This document shows, piece after piece, positions 15,721 to 24,099 of a stretch of DNA of 32,740 bases. Numbering within the stretch: the first letter of the stretch is position 1; each line of letters starts with the position of its first letter. The DNA comes from an uncultured Mycoplasmatota bacterium. GTDB lineage: Bacteria; Bacillota_I; Bacilli_A; RF39; UBA660. Under the pieces are notes generated by a model. That model made no database searches. It was not told the DNA's origin and saw nothing but the letters and a program-made list of their open reading frames with translations. The stretch covers positions 1 to 32,740 of the forward strand of contig CAMLWN010000010.1 in NCBI GenBank assembly GCA_946490195.1. Reading direction: 5' to 3'. The translations under genes were made by a program, and so were the position numbers.

Positions 15721-15751
15721 AAAGCCTCGTTTCCTTTGCCCAAGAAACGAG
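15721..15751 (-). terminator. Terminator of the MarR-ABC-kinase operon
   Basis: On the minus strand CTCGTTTC and GAAACGAG form an 8-bp GC-containing stem with a 10-base loop, followed by GCTTTTCT. It lies 17 bases after the kinase-like gene and separates that operon from the PBP gene. Confidence 0.7.
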
Positions 15752-15768
15752 ATTCACATCAAATATTT

Positions 15769-16380
15769 TTATTCTTTTTCTTGAAATTTTTTTACAATTT
15801 CAACAATCAAATTTATGGTTTCTTCAACACCCAAAACGGAAGAATCAATACAGAAATCATAATCTTCTTTAATTCCCCAAGTATGTCCTTTATTTAAAGA
15901 TTCATAAAATTTCTTACGCATCCTGTCTACTTCATGCATTTTTTCTTTAACTTGTTCATAGCTTAAATTCTCACGTTCCATTTTTCTTCTAATTTTAAAT
16001 TCTTCATCTTTTGCATAGATAAAGAAATGAATTGCATTTTTTTCACTCTTTAAAATTTGATTCGTATCTCTTCCAATAAATACACAAGAAGAAGACTCAG
16101 CAAGTTTTTTAATAGTTTCTTTTACTAAACCATGATATTTTTCTTCTGTAAACATACTATCATTTTCAATGCTAACTAATCCTAAAGACTTTAATAAGGA
16201 AGACTTTGTTTTCTCGTCGAATTCCTCTAGCAAAGCATAGTTACAATCATTGTTTTCATAAATTTCATTAAGAAGTTCCTTATCATAAAATTTATAGTCT
16301 AGTCTCTTTGCAACTTCTTCTCCAATATATTTACCTCCAGAACCGTATTCTCTTTCAATCGTAATTACAATATTTTTCAT
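15769..16380 (-). CDS. Cytidylate kinase-like family protein
   Basis: A 203-residue P-loop protein of the cytidylate kinase-like family common in gut Firmicutes. The N-terminus ITIEREYGSGGKYIGEEVAKRL is the family form of the phosphate-binding loop (GSGGKYIG in place of GxxGxGK), followed by YDKELL, CVFIGRDTN and an Arg-rich lid-like segment near FKIRRKMERE. Members probably phosphorylate a nucleotide or other small molecule; the substrate is not established, and this is not the housekeeping Cmk. It follows the ABC exporter gene by 14 bases with AAGGGG before the ATG, so it belongs to the MarR-controlled operon. The functional link to export is not evident. Confidence 0.82.
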   Translation of the reverse strand: MKNIVITIEREYGSGGKYIGEEVAKRLDYKFYDKELLNEIYENNDCNYALLEEFDEKTKSSLLKSLGLVSIENDSMFTEEKYHGLVKETIKKLAESSSCVFIGRDTNQILKSEKNAIHFFIYAKDEEFKIRRKMERENLSYEQVKEKMHEVDRMRKKFYESLNKGHTWGIKEDYDFCIDSSVLGVEETINLIVEIVKKFQEKE

Positions 16381-16394
16381 GTGTCCCCTTCTTT

Positions 16395-18674
16395 CTATAA
16401 TTCAAATTGACTATTATAAAGTTCTGCATAGAAGCCATTTTTCTTTAACAATTCTTCATGATTACCTTGTTCGATAATATTTCCATCTTTCATAACTAAT
16501 ATTAAGTCAGCATTTTTAATCGTTGATAATCGATGCGCGATGATAAAAGAAGTTTTTCCCTTCATAAGTTCGTCCATAGCCTTACTTACAAGTTCTTCAG
16601 TTCTCGTATCAACATTACTTGTTGCCTCATCCAAAATTAAGAATGGAGACTCATTAATCATCCCTCTTGCAATAGTAAGAAGTTGTTTTTCGCCAGCAGA
16701 TAAATCATCATTCTCACCAATCATAGTATCTAATCCATTTGGCAAAGTTTTAACATAATGATCTAATCCAACCTTTTTTAATACTTCATATATTTGCTTA
16801 TCTGTAACATTTTCTCTGTTATACACAATGTTTTCTCTAATAGTTCCTTCAAATAACCATGTATCTTGTAAAACCATCGTGAACAAATCATGAACGTTTT
16901 CTCTCGTAATTTTCTTTGTGGAAACATTATCAATAAGAATATCTCCACCGTTAATATCATAGAACTTCATTAACAAATTCACCATAGTTGTTTTTCCAGC
17001 ACCCGTAGGTCCAACAATCGCGACTTTTTCTCCTGCTTTTGCTTTAGCAGTGAAATCTTTAATCGTTGGTTCTAATGCATCATCATATTTAAATACAACA
17101 TGTGAAAATTCAATATTTCCTTTTACTTTCTTTTCATCTAAATTTGAAGTAAAGTCTTTTTCACTACTCATTTCTTCTTCATCTAAAAATTCAAATACTC
17201 TTTCACTTGCTGCAGCAGTTGATTGAAGTGAAGTTAAACTTTGAGCAATTTGAGATAATGGTGAAGTAAATAATCTTACATAACTAATAAACGCGATAAT
17301 AACACCAAAAGAAATCACATCATTCACAGTTAAAAGAGCACCAACAATACAAACCATTACATAGCCAAAATTTCCGATAAAATTCATGATTGGCATCATT
17401 AATCCTGAAAGAAATTGACTTTTATAACTACTCTCGCAAACTTTTTGATTAAAGACATCAAATTTTTCATCAGAAGCTTTCTTACCATTATAAACTTTTA
17501 CAACATTTAAACCAGAGTAAATTTCTTCAATATGACCATTTAAATTTCCTAATTCTTCTTGTCTTTTAACAAAGTATTTCTGACTGTTTCTCAAAATAAA
17601 CAACATTCCAACAAAACCAATCAAACTAGAAACTATAGCCGTAAGAGCCAAAATCCAGTTCGTAATAAACATCATGAAAATAGTTCCTAAAAAAAGCGTA
17701 ATACTACTAGCAAGAGAACCTAAAGATTGGTTCATAGATTGATGGATTGTATCTACATCGTTCGTTACCCTAGATAAAGTATCTCCTGTATAATGTTTAT
17801 CAAAATATTTAAGAGGTAATGAGTTGATTTTTTTAGATATTCTCTCTCTCAAATCTCTAGCAAATTTATTGGATACATTCGTCATACAAACAGCTTGAAT
17901 ATACGTAAATAAAGCACTACAAACATACATTCCAATTAATAGATACACAGTTTTTAAAATCGCATCCATATCCATAGTTGGCGCAATTAAGTTTTCAATA
18001 GATGTAGGTAATTCATCCATTTTTTGATAAAGACTAACCGTATCAATATTCTCATCTAAAGTACCCAAAGTGACTAAAAAAGAATACTGCTCTTCACTAG
18101 AAATTGTCGTTCCTAACACTTCGATACTTGGAAAAACTACTCGAATAAATTCATCACTAACATTTGGCTTTTCTCCATGGACAAGACCTAAAAAAGATAT
18201 CTTATCTTCTTTTAAAATTTCAACACCCTCATAAGTTGTAGTTGTAAAAATCTTATTCAAAATATCAGGAGAAAGAGCAGCAAAAGACGAAGCAGAAACA
18301 TTTTCACTCGTTAAGAGATTTTGTAAAGCTTCCTTGTCTTCCGAAGAAATAGCTGGATCTATCAAAATACTTTGAATATTCTCCTCAGTTAAATTTGGAC
18401 GTAAAATTGCTCCAATTCTTTCTTCATTCAAGTTCTCAGTTATTTTTTCACTTATCATCTGCAAGTTATCTGTATTTATCACTAAACCTTCAGAAATCTC
18501 GTCAGTCAAATTTGACAATTGATCTGGAGCTAAAATAGATAAGATAGAACCTAACACAGCTAATGTTAAAGCAATAACAACTAATTTACGATATCCTTTT
18601 AATTCACTAAACAATCTTTTAATGGCATCTTTAAAAGATTTGGCAGGAGCGCCTACATTTCCTTTATTATGCAT
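16395..18674 (-). CDS. ABC exporter subunit with long extracellular insert
   Basis: A 759-residue fusion of a type IV (exporter) membrane domain and an ATPase domain. TM1 is about 31-49 and TM2 about 238-260; between them lie some 185 extracellular residues rich in Ser, Thr, Asn and Glu, where canonical exporters have a short loop. The ATPase has Walker A GPTGAGKT (555-562), a degenerate signature LSAGE (658-662), Walker B LILDE with catalytic Glu683, and switch His714. Its start overlaps the preceding subunit gene by eight bases, with AGGAGGAG upstream. It forms a heterodimer with that subunit. MarR control suggests export of drugs or other toxic compounds; the substrate is unknown. Confidence 0.92.
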   Translation of the reverse strand: MHNKGNVGAPAKSFKDAIKRLFSELKGYRKLVVIALTLAVLGSILSILAPDQLSNLTDEISEGLVINTDNLQMISEKITENLNEERIGAILRPNLTEENIQSILIDPAISSEDKEALQNLLTSENVSASSFAALSPDILNKIFTTTTYEGVEILKEDKISFLGLVHGEKPNVSDEFIRVVFPSIEVLGTTISSEEQYSFLVTLGTLDENIDTVSLYQKMDELPTSIENLIAPTMDMDAILKTVYLLIGMYVCSALFTYIQAVCMTNVSNKFARDLRERISKKINSLPLKYFDKHYTGDTLSRVTNDVDTIHQSMNQSLGSLASSITLFLGTIFMMFITNWILALTAIVSSLIGFVGMLFILRNSQKYFVKRQEELGNLNGHIEEIYSGLNVVKVYNGKKASDEKFDVFNQKVCESSYKSQFLSGLMMPIMNFIGNFGYVMVCIVGALLTVNDVISFGVIIAFISYVRLFTSPLSQIAQSLTSLQSTAAASERVFEFLDEEEMSSEKDFTSNLDEKKVKGNIEFSHVVFKYDDALEPTIKDFTAKAKAGEKVAIVGPTGAGKTTMVNLLMKFYDINGGDILIDNVSTKKITRENVHDLFTMVLQDTWLFEGTIRENIVYNRENVTDKQIYEVLKKVGLDHYVKTLPNGLDTMIGENDDLSAGEKQLLTIARGMINESPFLILDEATSNVDTRTEELVSKAMDELMKGKTSFIIAHRLSTIKNADLILVMKDGNIIEQGNHEELLKKNGFYAELYNSQFEL

Positions 18675-20427
18675 TCTCTAACTCCTCCTTTGACAATTGA
18701 GATAAAGCAATTTGCTTATAAACCTCACAATTTTTTAATAACTCTTTATGTGTACCAATACCTACACATTCCCCATTTTCTAAAACCAGTATCTTATCTG
18801 CATTCATAACCGTACCAATACGTTGAGCAACGATTAATGTAGTTGCATCTTTCGTATATTTTTTCAACTCTTTTCGCAATGTTGCATCTGTTTTATAATC
18901 TAATGCTGAAAAAGAGTCATCAAACAAATAGATTTCTGGATCTCTAGCAATAGCGCGAGCAATAGACAAACGTTGTTTTTGTCCACCTGACACATTGGTA
19001 CCACCTTGAGCAATTGCATGATCATAAGTATCATCTAATTTTAAGACAAAATCGTCTGCTTGAGCAACATGTATAGCTTCTTTCACTTCAGTGTCTGTAA
19101 TATTTTTTCCATTTTCCCCATAAGCAACATTAGATTTAATCGTTCCTTTAAATAAAACAGCTTTTTGAGGAACATATCCTAAAAGATCATGTAAATCTTG
19201 TTGTTTATAGTCTTTAACGTTTACTCCATCTACCAAAACTTCTCCTTCGGTAGCATCATAAAACCGTGGAATTAAATTAAGTAATGTACTCTTTCCTGAA
19301 CCAGTTGAACCTAAAAAGGCAACCGTCTCTCCTTTTTTAGCTTCAAAAGAAATATTTTTTAAAATATATTCATCTGCATCAGCATATTTGAAAGAAACAT
19401 TTTTGAAAGCTACTGTACCCTTTTCCTTAGGTTTCGCACTAACACTTACTAAATCTTGAATTTCAATATTTTCGTCTAAAACTTCATTAATTCTTTTCGC
19501 AGAAACAGAAGCTCTTGGAACAATCATGAATATTACAGCAAGCATTAAGAAAGACATAATTACTTGCATTGCATAAGAACTAAAGACAACCATATCACTA
19601 AATAAGCTTAATTTAATAGAAAGTCCTGCATCTTGAATTAAATAAGCTCCAATAAAATAAATTCCTAAAGTAAGTCCATACATGACTAAATACATAATAG
19701 GTTGCATAATTGCTAATTTCTTTTGATTAAACAATTGTAAATTTGTCAAATCATTATTCACTTTACTAAATTTAGCTTCTTGAAATTCTTCAGCGTTAAA
19801 CGCACGAACAACACGAATACCAGTCAAATTCTCTCTTGTGATTCCATTAATTTTATCAATAAGTTTTTGAACGATTTTAAATTTTGGTAAAATAATAGCA
19901 ATTAAAAAACCAATAACACTTAACAAAATCACAACAGCGACTCCAGTTAAAGCACTCCACTGCCAACTTTTATTTAAAATTTTTGTAATAGCCCAAACAG
20001 CAGTTATTGGAGCTTTAATAAGCATTTGCAACCCCATTGCAATGAGCATTTCAATCTGCGTAACATCATTCGTAGTTCTTGTAATTAAACTACTTGTTGA
20101 AAATTTCTTAACTTCTTGTAAAGAAAAATCTTCAACTTTATCAAAAATTCTTTTACGTAAATCGTGAGAAAAATTTGCTGCAATTTTAGCTACAAAATAT
20201 CCAGTCACAATCGCTGCAAGTAATGAGCCAAAAGCACATAAAAGCATATAGCCACCATTTAGTAAAATATCAGCCATTTCACTGCCTTCAGTTTGAACCA
20301 AAGTGGTAATTTCTGACATATAATCAGGCAATTTCAAATCAAGCCAAACTTGGAATACAATAAATGCAATACAGACTAACACAAGTAGCCAATCTTTTTT
20401 TCTCATTTGCTTAAGTAATTTAAACAT
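18667..20427 (-). CDS. ABC exporter subunit with degenerate ATPase site
   Basis: A 586-residue half-transporter with six membrane segments and a C-terminal ATPase. The start is the ATG at 20427, nine bases after AAGG; the ATG at 20436 abuts that site. Walker A is GSTGSGKST (373-381) and the signature is a canonical VSGGQ (479-483). Walker B ends in Asp-Asp (503-504) in place of Asp-Glu, and the switch His is Gln535. These changes complement the degenerate LSAGE of the partner subunit: the composite site formed by this subunit's Walker motifs and the partner's signature is inactive, and the other is intact. That pattern is known from heterodimeric exporters such as TM287/288 and BmrCD. It lies 34 bases after the marR gene. 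Confidence 0.93.
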   Translation of the reverse strand: MFKLLKQMRKKDWLLVLVCIAFIVFQVWLDLKLPDYMSEITTLVQTEGSEMADILLNGGYMLLCAFGSLLAAIVTGYFVAKIAANFSHDLRKRIFDKVEDFSLQEVKKFSTSSLITRTTNDVTQIEMLIAMGLQMLIKAPITAVWAITKILNKSWQWSALTGVAVVILLSVIGFLIAIILPKFKIVQKLIDKINGITRENLTGIRVVRAFNAEEFQEAKFSKVNNDLTNLQLFNQKKLAIMQPIMYLVMYGLTLGIYFIGAYLIQDAGLSIKLSLFSDMVVFSSYAMQVIMSFLMLAVIFMIVPRASVSAKRINEVLDENIEIQDLVSVSAKPKEKGTVAFKNVSFKYADADEYILKNISFEAKKGETVAFLGSTGSGKSTLLNLIPRFYDATEGEVLVDGVNVKDYKQQDLHDLLGYVPQKAVLFKGTIKSNVAYGENGKNITDTEVKEAIHVAQADDFVLKLDDTYDHAIAQGGTNVSGGQKQRLSIARAIARDPEIYLFDDSFSALDYKTDATLRKELKKYTKDATTLIVAQRIGTVMNADKILVLENGECVGIGTHKELLKNCEVYKQIALSQLSKEELENA

Positions 20428-20461
20428 ACCATCCATCCTTTCATCTAATAAGTCACCATAC

Positions 20462-20920
20462 TTACTTTTTCAAAACACTTTCCATATTTTTTTTCATTTG
20501 ATTTAGTGTTTTCCAAAAGTTTTCTAATTCCTCTTCAGAAATATTTTGCAACAAAATTTGTTCAATCTCTTCAATCTTTGCTTTCCCTTGCAAAAAAATT
20601 TCTTTCGTTTTTTCTTGTAACAAAATCTTTTTCTTTCTTGTATCTGTTTCATCCACTACCCGAGAAATTAAGCCATTTTTTTCCATTGTTTGCAAGACTC
20701 CTGAGATTGTAGCGCGTTTTAAAGAAAAAACATTTTCTAAATCTCTTTGATATACTTCATCGTTCATATGACGAACTAAATACTCAATGATTTGAATCTG
20801 TGTCGGCGTAGGTTTAGAAATTTTTTGATAGGTACAAGTAAGGGAATGATTTTGCAAAAAATACTGATAAATCTTTTGTTCTAAAGATTTTATTTGAAAC
20901 AATATTTTCTCCTCTTTCAT
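20462..20920 (-). CDS. MarR family transcriptional regulator
   Basis: A 152-residue winged-helix regulator. The start is the ATG at 20920, five bases after GGAGG; a longer frame to 20950 would begin at the predicted transcription start. The DNA-binding part shows TPTQIQIIEYL, LENVFSLKRATISGVLQTMEKNGLI (helix-turn-helix) and the wing SRVVDETDTRKKKILL, with flanking helices for dimerisation. MarR repressors usually control their own operon and release DNA on binding a small ligand or on oxidation. It is the first gene before the exporter pair, and a palindrome overlaps its promoter, so autorepression is likely. The C-terminal helix is long and Glu/Lys rich. Confidence 0.93.
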   Translation of the reverse strand: MKEEKILFQIKSLEQKIYQYFLQNHSLTCTYQKISKPTPTQIQIIEYLVRHMNDEVYQRDLENVFSLKRATISGVLQTMEKNGLISRVVDETDTRKKKILLQEKTKEIFLQGKAKIEEIEQILLQNISEEELENFWKTLNQMKKNMESVLKK

Positions 20921-20945
20921 ATTTCCTCCATTTTGTATGGCGCCT

Positions 20946-20984
20946 TGCAATATACATTATATGCAGAAAGATTATGGTTGTCAA
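20946..20984 (-). promoter_or_regulatory. Consensus promoter with candidate MarR operator
   Basis: On the minus strand TTGACA (20979-20984), exactly 17 bases, TATAAT (20956-20961): both hexamers perfect. An imperfect palindrome, TGCATATA-ATG-TATATTGCA, spans 20946-20965 and covers the -10 and the start site, where a repressor would block transcription. The promoter is seen directly; the operator is inference. Confidence 0.8.
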
Positions 20985-20990
20985 TGACCA

Positions 20991-21022
20991 AAAAGAAAAA
21001 AAGAACCGCTCCTGGCTCTTTT
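20991..21022 (-). terminator. Terminator upstream of the marR promoter
   Basis: On the minus strand AAGAGCC and GGTTCTT pair (one G-U) around AGGAGC, followed by a long T-rich tail. It lies 10 bases after the candidate 25-residue peptide and insulates the marR operon. Confidence 0.7.
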
Positions 21023-21031
21023 AGACACATT

Positions 21032-21109
21032 TTATTTTTCTTTAGAAACAATACAACAACAAAAATCTAAAAATAAAATTAGAAAAAACAAAATCCCAAA
21101 AAATTTCAT
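21032..21109 (-). CDS. Candidate 25-residue hydrophobic peptide with Cys triplet
   Basis: A short frame: Met-Lys, about 14 hydrophobic residues (FFGILFFLILFLDF), Cys-Cys-Cys, then IVSKEK. It lies between two terminators, the second 10 bases after its stop, which suggests a transcribed unit. Against it: no good ribosome site precedes the ATG (only TTTTGGT), and AT-rich DNA yields hydrophobic frames by chance. If real it would be a single-pass membrane peptide. Confidence 0.3.
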   Translation of the reverse strand: MKFFGILFFLILFLDFCCCIVSKEK

Positions 21110-21123
21110 ACCAAAATATATGC

Positions 21124-21148
21124 AAGAAAAAACAGGAAAATTCCTGTT
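21124..21148 (-). terminator. Terminator after the YtxH-like gene
   Basis: On the minus strand AACAGGAA and TTCCTGTT flank a minimal centre and are followed by a T run. It lies four bases after the stop codon at 21153. Confidence 0.75.
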
Positions 21149-21152
21149 CTTT

Positions 21153-21326
21153 CTATTTACGACGCATAGTTTTCTTTAAATCACTCATCGCTTCACTAGC
21201 AGAAGTAACCGCGTCATCTATCATTTTATTTGCTTCATGTTTTGTTTTTGGATTTGTTAACATATAGGATGCTACAGCCATTCCACCGGCCATACCTATT
21301 CCCATACCAATAATCATATTTTTCAT
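21153..21326 (-). CDS. Small YtxH-like membrane protein, 57 residues
   Basis: A small gene with GAGGTG eight bases before the ATG and a terminator right after it. The product starts MKNMIIGMGIGMAGGMAVAS, a Gly/Met-rich membrane segment about residues 4-22, followed by a Lys-rich amphipathic helix (HEANKMIDDAVTSASEAM) and a basic end KKTMRRK. This resembles YtxH-type small membrane proteins of Firmicutes, whose role is unclear (envelope stress in some). It lies 47 bases downstream of recD2 with no clear terminator between, so it may be cotranscribed with it. Being an Ala/Lys helix protein, its family assignment is loose, but the coding call is solid. Confidence 0.75.
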   Translation of the reverse strand: MKNMIIGMGIGMAGGMAVASYMLTNPKTKHEANKMIDDAVTSASEAMSDLKKTMRRK

Positions 21327-21373
21327 ACTATTTCACCTCATTTATAGGTTGCCCAAAAAAAGATAAAATATAC

Positions 21374-23569
21374 TTAATTTTTCACATAACTTAAAAGTTT
21401 ATGTAAAAGATTTGTCTTACGATTCGTTGAATAATCATTAGATACAGCCATCAAAAAAGAATTTTCTTCACCAATAATTACCAAACTTTTTTTAGCCCTA
21501 GAAACTCCAGTATAAATAAGCTTATTATAAAGCATTTTATAATAATTTTTACTTATAGGCAAAATCACATGAGGAAACTCACTTCCCTGACTTTTATGAA
21601 TAGTAATAGCATAAGCATGTTTAATATTATTTAAATCTTCTTTAGAATAAACAACCTGATTTCCATCAAAATCAATAAAAATTTCTATTCCCTTTTTATC
21701 AACTTTTTCTTTAATTGCCGTAATATAACCGATATCTCCATTATAAACATTACAATCTGGATTATTTACTAATTGTAAAACTTTGTCTTGTTCGCGATAA
21801 ACAACATCAAAATACGTGGTTTCCTTTTTATTTTCCCCTGCCGGATTAAAAAGTTCTTGCAATAGAAAATTCAAATTATCAATTCCATTTTCGCCTTTAT
21901 ACATAGGAGCTAAAACTTGAATATCATCAACCTTTAATCCCTTACTTATACTCTTCTCAATAATTTGTTTCAAAAGTTCTTTAATTTGTTTACTCTCACA
22001 AGGTATAAAATTATAATCATCTTTCTTTTCTTTAAAAGAAGTATCCAGCTGATGCTCTTTAATTTCCTTAGCTAAAAATGGAATATATGAATTTTCACTT
22101 TGACGATAAATAGTTTGTAAAGAAGTATAAGAAAAAAGATTAGATAAAACTAAATCGTTCAAAATTAATCCTGCTCCAACACTTGGAAGTTGAAAAGTAT
22201 CCCCTACTAAAATAATTTGAGCACTTTCTAAAGTTCCTTTTAAAAGTGATGAAAACAAATAAGTATCAATCATACTCGTTTCATCAACAATAATAAGCTT
22301 ATGATGATTTTTATTTTCTTCATTCACTCCAAAATCATTTGTATCTTTATTCCATTTTAAATAACGATGAATAGTCATAGCTGGAAGATGTGTACTCATT
22401 GACAACTTTTTTGCAGCTCTTCCTGTAGGAGCTATTAAAGCAATGCTTGTTGTAATATCAATCGGACTCAAATGATAAAGTTCAATAAACATTTTCGTAA
22501 TGGCATGAACAATAGTTGTTTTTCCTGTTCCAGGTCCACCAGAAATAATAGAAACAGGATTTTCTAAAGCAGCTTTAATCGCTTCTTTTTGTTCTTTGTT
22601 ATATTTGACTCCTAATAAATTTTCAAGTTCTTGTAATTTTGAAGAAAACTTTTGCAACTCCTTCTTAGGATAAGTAAGTTTTCTTCCCAAAATATGGGCG
22701 ATATCCACTTCCATCTGATAATAACTCATTAAAAATATTTTATCATCTTCTAAAAAAATACGTTCTTTTTGCAACAAAAGTTCAAGAACTTGTTTTAAAT
22801 CTTCATCCAAAAGAAGAATTTTAAAATAAGACGTTAAAGCATCTTTAATTTCATCAAAAAAATAATATGTATCCCCACTACTATTACTTCTTCTTTCCAT
22901 AGCTTCAATAGTACATTCTAAAAGTCTTACCTCATCCATCTCATCATGCGTTTCTAAAAATATTCGATCTAATTTATCAAAAGAAATAAATTCTTTAAAA
23001 AAATAAATATTTTCTTCTAAAAAAACTAAAGTTTTATCTTGATAAACTTTTACAAGTTTAGTAGCTTCTTGCATCGTAAATCCTTTAGCTCGCAAAGTAA
23101 CCAACATATCGTCTATACGTGAATGAGCCAACACACTTAAATAAATATTTGAAGCTTTTTTAGAAGTCATTCCTGGAACTAATAAAAGATTAGCTTGATT
23201 TTCCTTTATAAGTTCCAAAGCATTTTCTCCTAAAGTTTCCACAATCTGTTTAGCAGTTTTACTACCGCATCCTTTAATTAAAGGACTAGCTAAAAAATCA
23301 ATTAAAGCATCTTTTCCTTCTGGAATTTTTTTATCATAACTTTGAAACTGAAACTGATAACCATAACGGTCGTGTTTTTGATAAGTTCCTGATAGTTCAA
23401 AAATTTCTTCTTCATTAGGTTCCAAAAGCAATCCTGTTATAGTTATTGTTTTATTAACCAAATCCTTTAATTCTTCATTTTGAGTTTCTTTAACACGAAA
23501 AGTTCCTACAAAAAAACCGGTGTCACTTTGAAATATCGTTGATTTAATTTTTCCTACAATCTGTTGCAC
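21374..23569 (-). CDS. recD2: RecD2-like SF1 DNA helicase
   Basis: A 731-residue ATP-dependent 5'-3' helicase of the RecD2 (YrrC) family, found in bacteria regardless of RecBCD and linked to replication fork and repair processes. The N-terminal OB-like domain (about 1-85, MQQIVGKIKSTIFQSDTGF) and helix-hairpin-helix region (KGCGSKTAKQIVE, LLVPGMTSKKA) mark RecD2 rather than RecD. Helicase motifs: Walker A GGPGTGKTT near residue 345, LIIVDETSM (motif II), LVGDTFQLPSVGAG (motif III), and YAITIHKSQGSEF with the terminal VSRAKKSLVIIG (motifs V-VI). The start is a GTG six bases after AAGGTGA. It follows a terminator, and the YtxH-like gene lies downstream. Confidence 0.95.
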   Translation of the reverse strand: MQQIVGKIKSTIFQSDTGFFVGTFRVKETQNEELKDLVNKTITITGLLLEPNEEEIFELSGTYQKHDRYGYQFQFQSYDKKIPEGKDALIDFLASPLIKGCGSKTAKQIVETLGENALELIKENQANLLLVPGMTSKKASNIYLSVLAHSRIDDMLVTLRAKGFTMQEATKLVKVYQDKTLVFLEENIYFFKEFISFDKLDRIFLETHDEMDEVRLLECTIEAMERRSNSSGDTYYFFDEIKDALTSYFKILLLDEDLKQVLELLLQKERIFLEDDKIFLMSYYQMEVDIAHILGRKLTYPKKELQKFSSKLQELENLLGVKYNKEQKEAIKAALENPVSIISGGPGTGKTTIVHAITKMFIELYHLSPIDITTSIALIAPTGRAAKKLSMSTHLPAMTIHRYLKWNKDTNDFGVNEENKNHHKLIIVDETSMIDTYLFSSLLKGTLESAQIILVGDTFQLPSVGAGLILNDLVLSNLFSYTSLQTIYRQSENSYIPFLAKEIKEHQLDTSFKEKKDDYNFIPCESKQIKELLKQIIEKSISKGLKVDDIQVLAPMYKGENGIDNLNFLLQELFNPAGENKKETTYFDVVYREQDKVLQLVNNPDCNVYNGDIGYITAIKEKVDKKGIEIFIDFDGNQVVYSKEDLNNIKHAYAITIHKSQGSEFPHVILPISKNYYKMLYNKLIYTGVSRAKKSLVIIGEENSFLMAVSNDYSTNRKTNLLHKLLSYVKN

Positions 23570-23610
23570 TATCCATCACCTTCTTCATTGTATCACATTT
23601 TTTATGGAAA

Positions 23611-23640
23611 AGAAAAAGCCATCTAACTCTGATAGCCTTT
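23611..23640 (-). terminator. Terminator overlapping the stop of the 127-residue gene
   Basis: On the minus strand AAAGGCTATC pairs with GATGGCTTTT (with G-U pairs) around AGAGTTA, then CTTTTTCTTTT. The stem includes the TAG stop at 23623-23625. Confidence 0.75.
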
Positions 23641-24006
23641 CAAGTACAATCGATAAACTAAATCATCATAATAACTAGATATATTCAAATCATTATTTTG
23701 TTTTGCCACAGTAATTTTCTGCCATAATGCATAAAGTTCTTGATACTCTACAATCTTTTGACGTTTCAATTCTGGGTCTTTTCCTTCATTTAAATGCGCA
23801 TAAATATCATTTAAAGATTTCATGATAAAATTATCTAAATAAGCATAATTAACGCGTCCAATTGACAAAATTTCTCTTTTTCCATTTCGTATAAACGGCC
23901 TTGTTGTCTCAGTCTTATAACGGATAAATGGATTATATCTGATCATCCCGCAAAAACGATTACTATCAAATAATTGCAATACTTTTAGTTCAGAAGACTG
24001 AAACAT
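23623..24006 (-). CDS. Conserved-looking protein of unknown function, 127 residues
   Basis: I do not recognise this family. A good AAAGGTGA site seven bases before the ATG and terminators on both sides show a single-gene unit. The product is soluble and basic: an N-terminal half with RFCGMIRYNPFIRYKTETTRPFI, rich in aromatic residues and Arg, then a helical half containing LDNFIMKSLNDIYAHLNEGKDPELKRQKIVEYQELYALWQ. The mixture of surface Arg/Lys and aromatics would suit nucleic acid or partner binding, but this is only an impression. It sits between recD2 and the DUF285 surface protein and shares no obvious pathway with either. Confidence 0.7.
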   Translation of the reverse strand: MFQSSELKVLQLFDSNRFCGMIRYNPFIRYKTETTRPFIRNGKREILSIGRVNYAYLDNFIMKSLNDIYAHLNEGKDPELKRQKIVEYQELYALWQKITVAKQNNDLNISSYYDDLVYRLYLKGYQS

Positions 24007-24067
24007 TTCTAATCACCTTTTATTCTCTACAAATATTTTATCAAATCTAAATAAGAAAATCTAGTCT

Positions 24068-24092
24068 AAAAAAAGTGTATCTCTACACTCTT
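24068..24092 (-). terminator. Terminator of the DUF285 surface protein gene
   Basis: On the minus strand AGTGTA and TACACT around GAGA, followed by seven T. It lies seven bases after the stop region at 24100. Confidence 0.85.
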
Positions 24093-24099
24093 TTACTAT

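Noticed and set aside
15769-16380. Calling the kinase-like gene cmk
   Set aside because: The REYGSGG start and length fit the separate cytidylate kinase-like family, whose substrate is not established.
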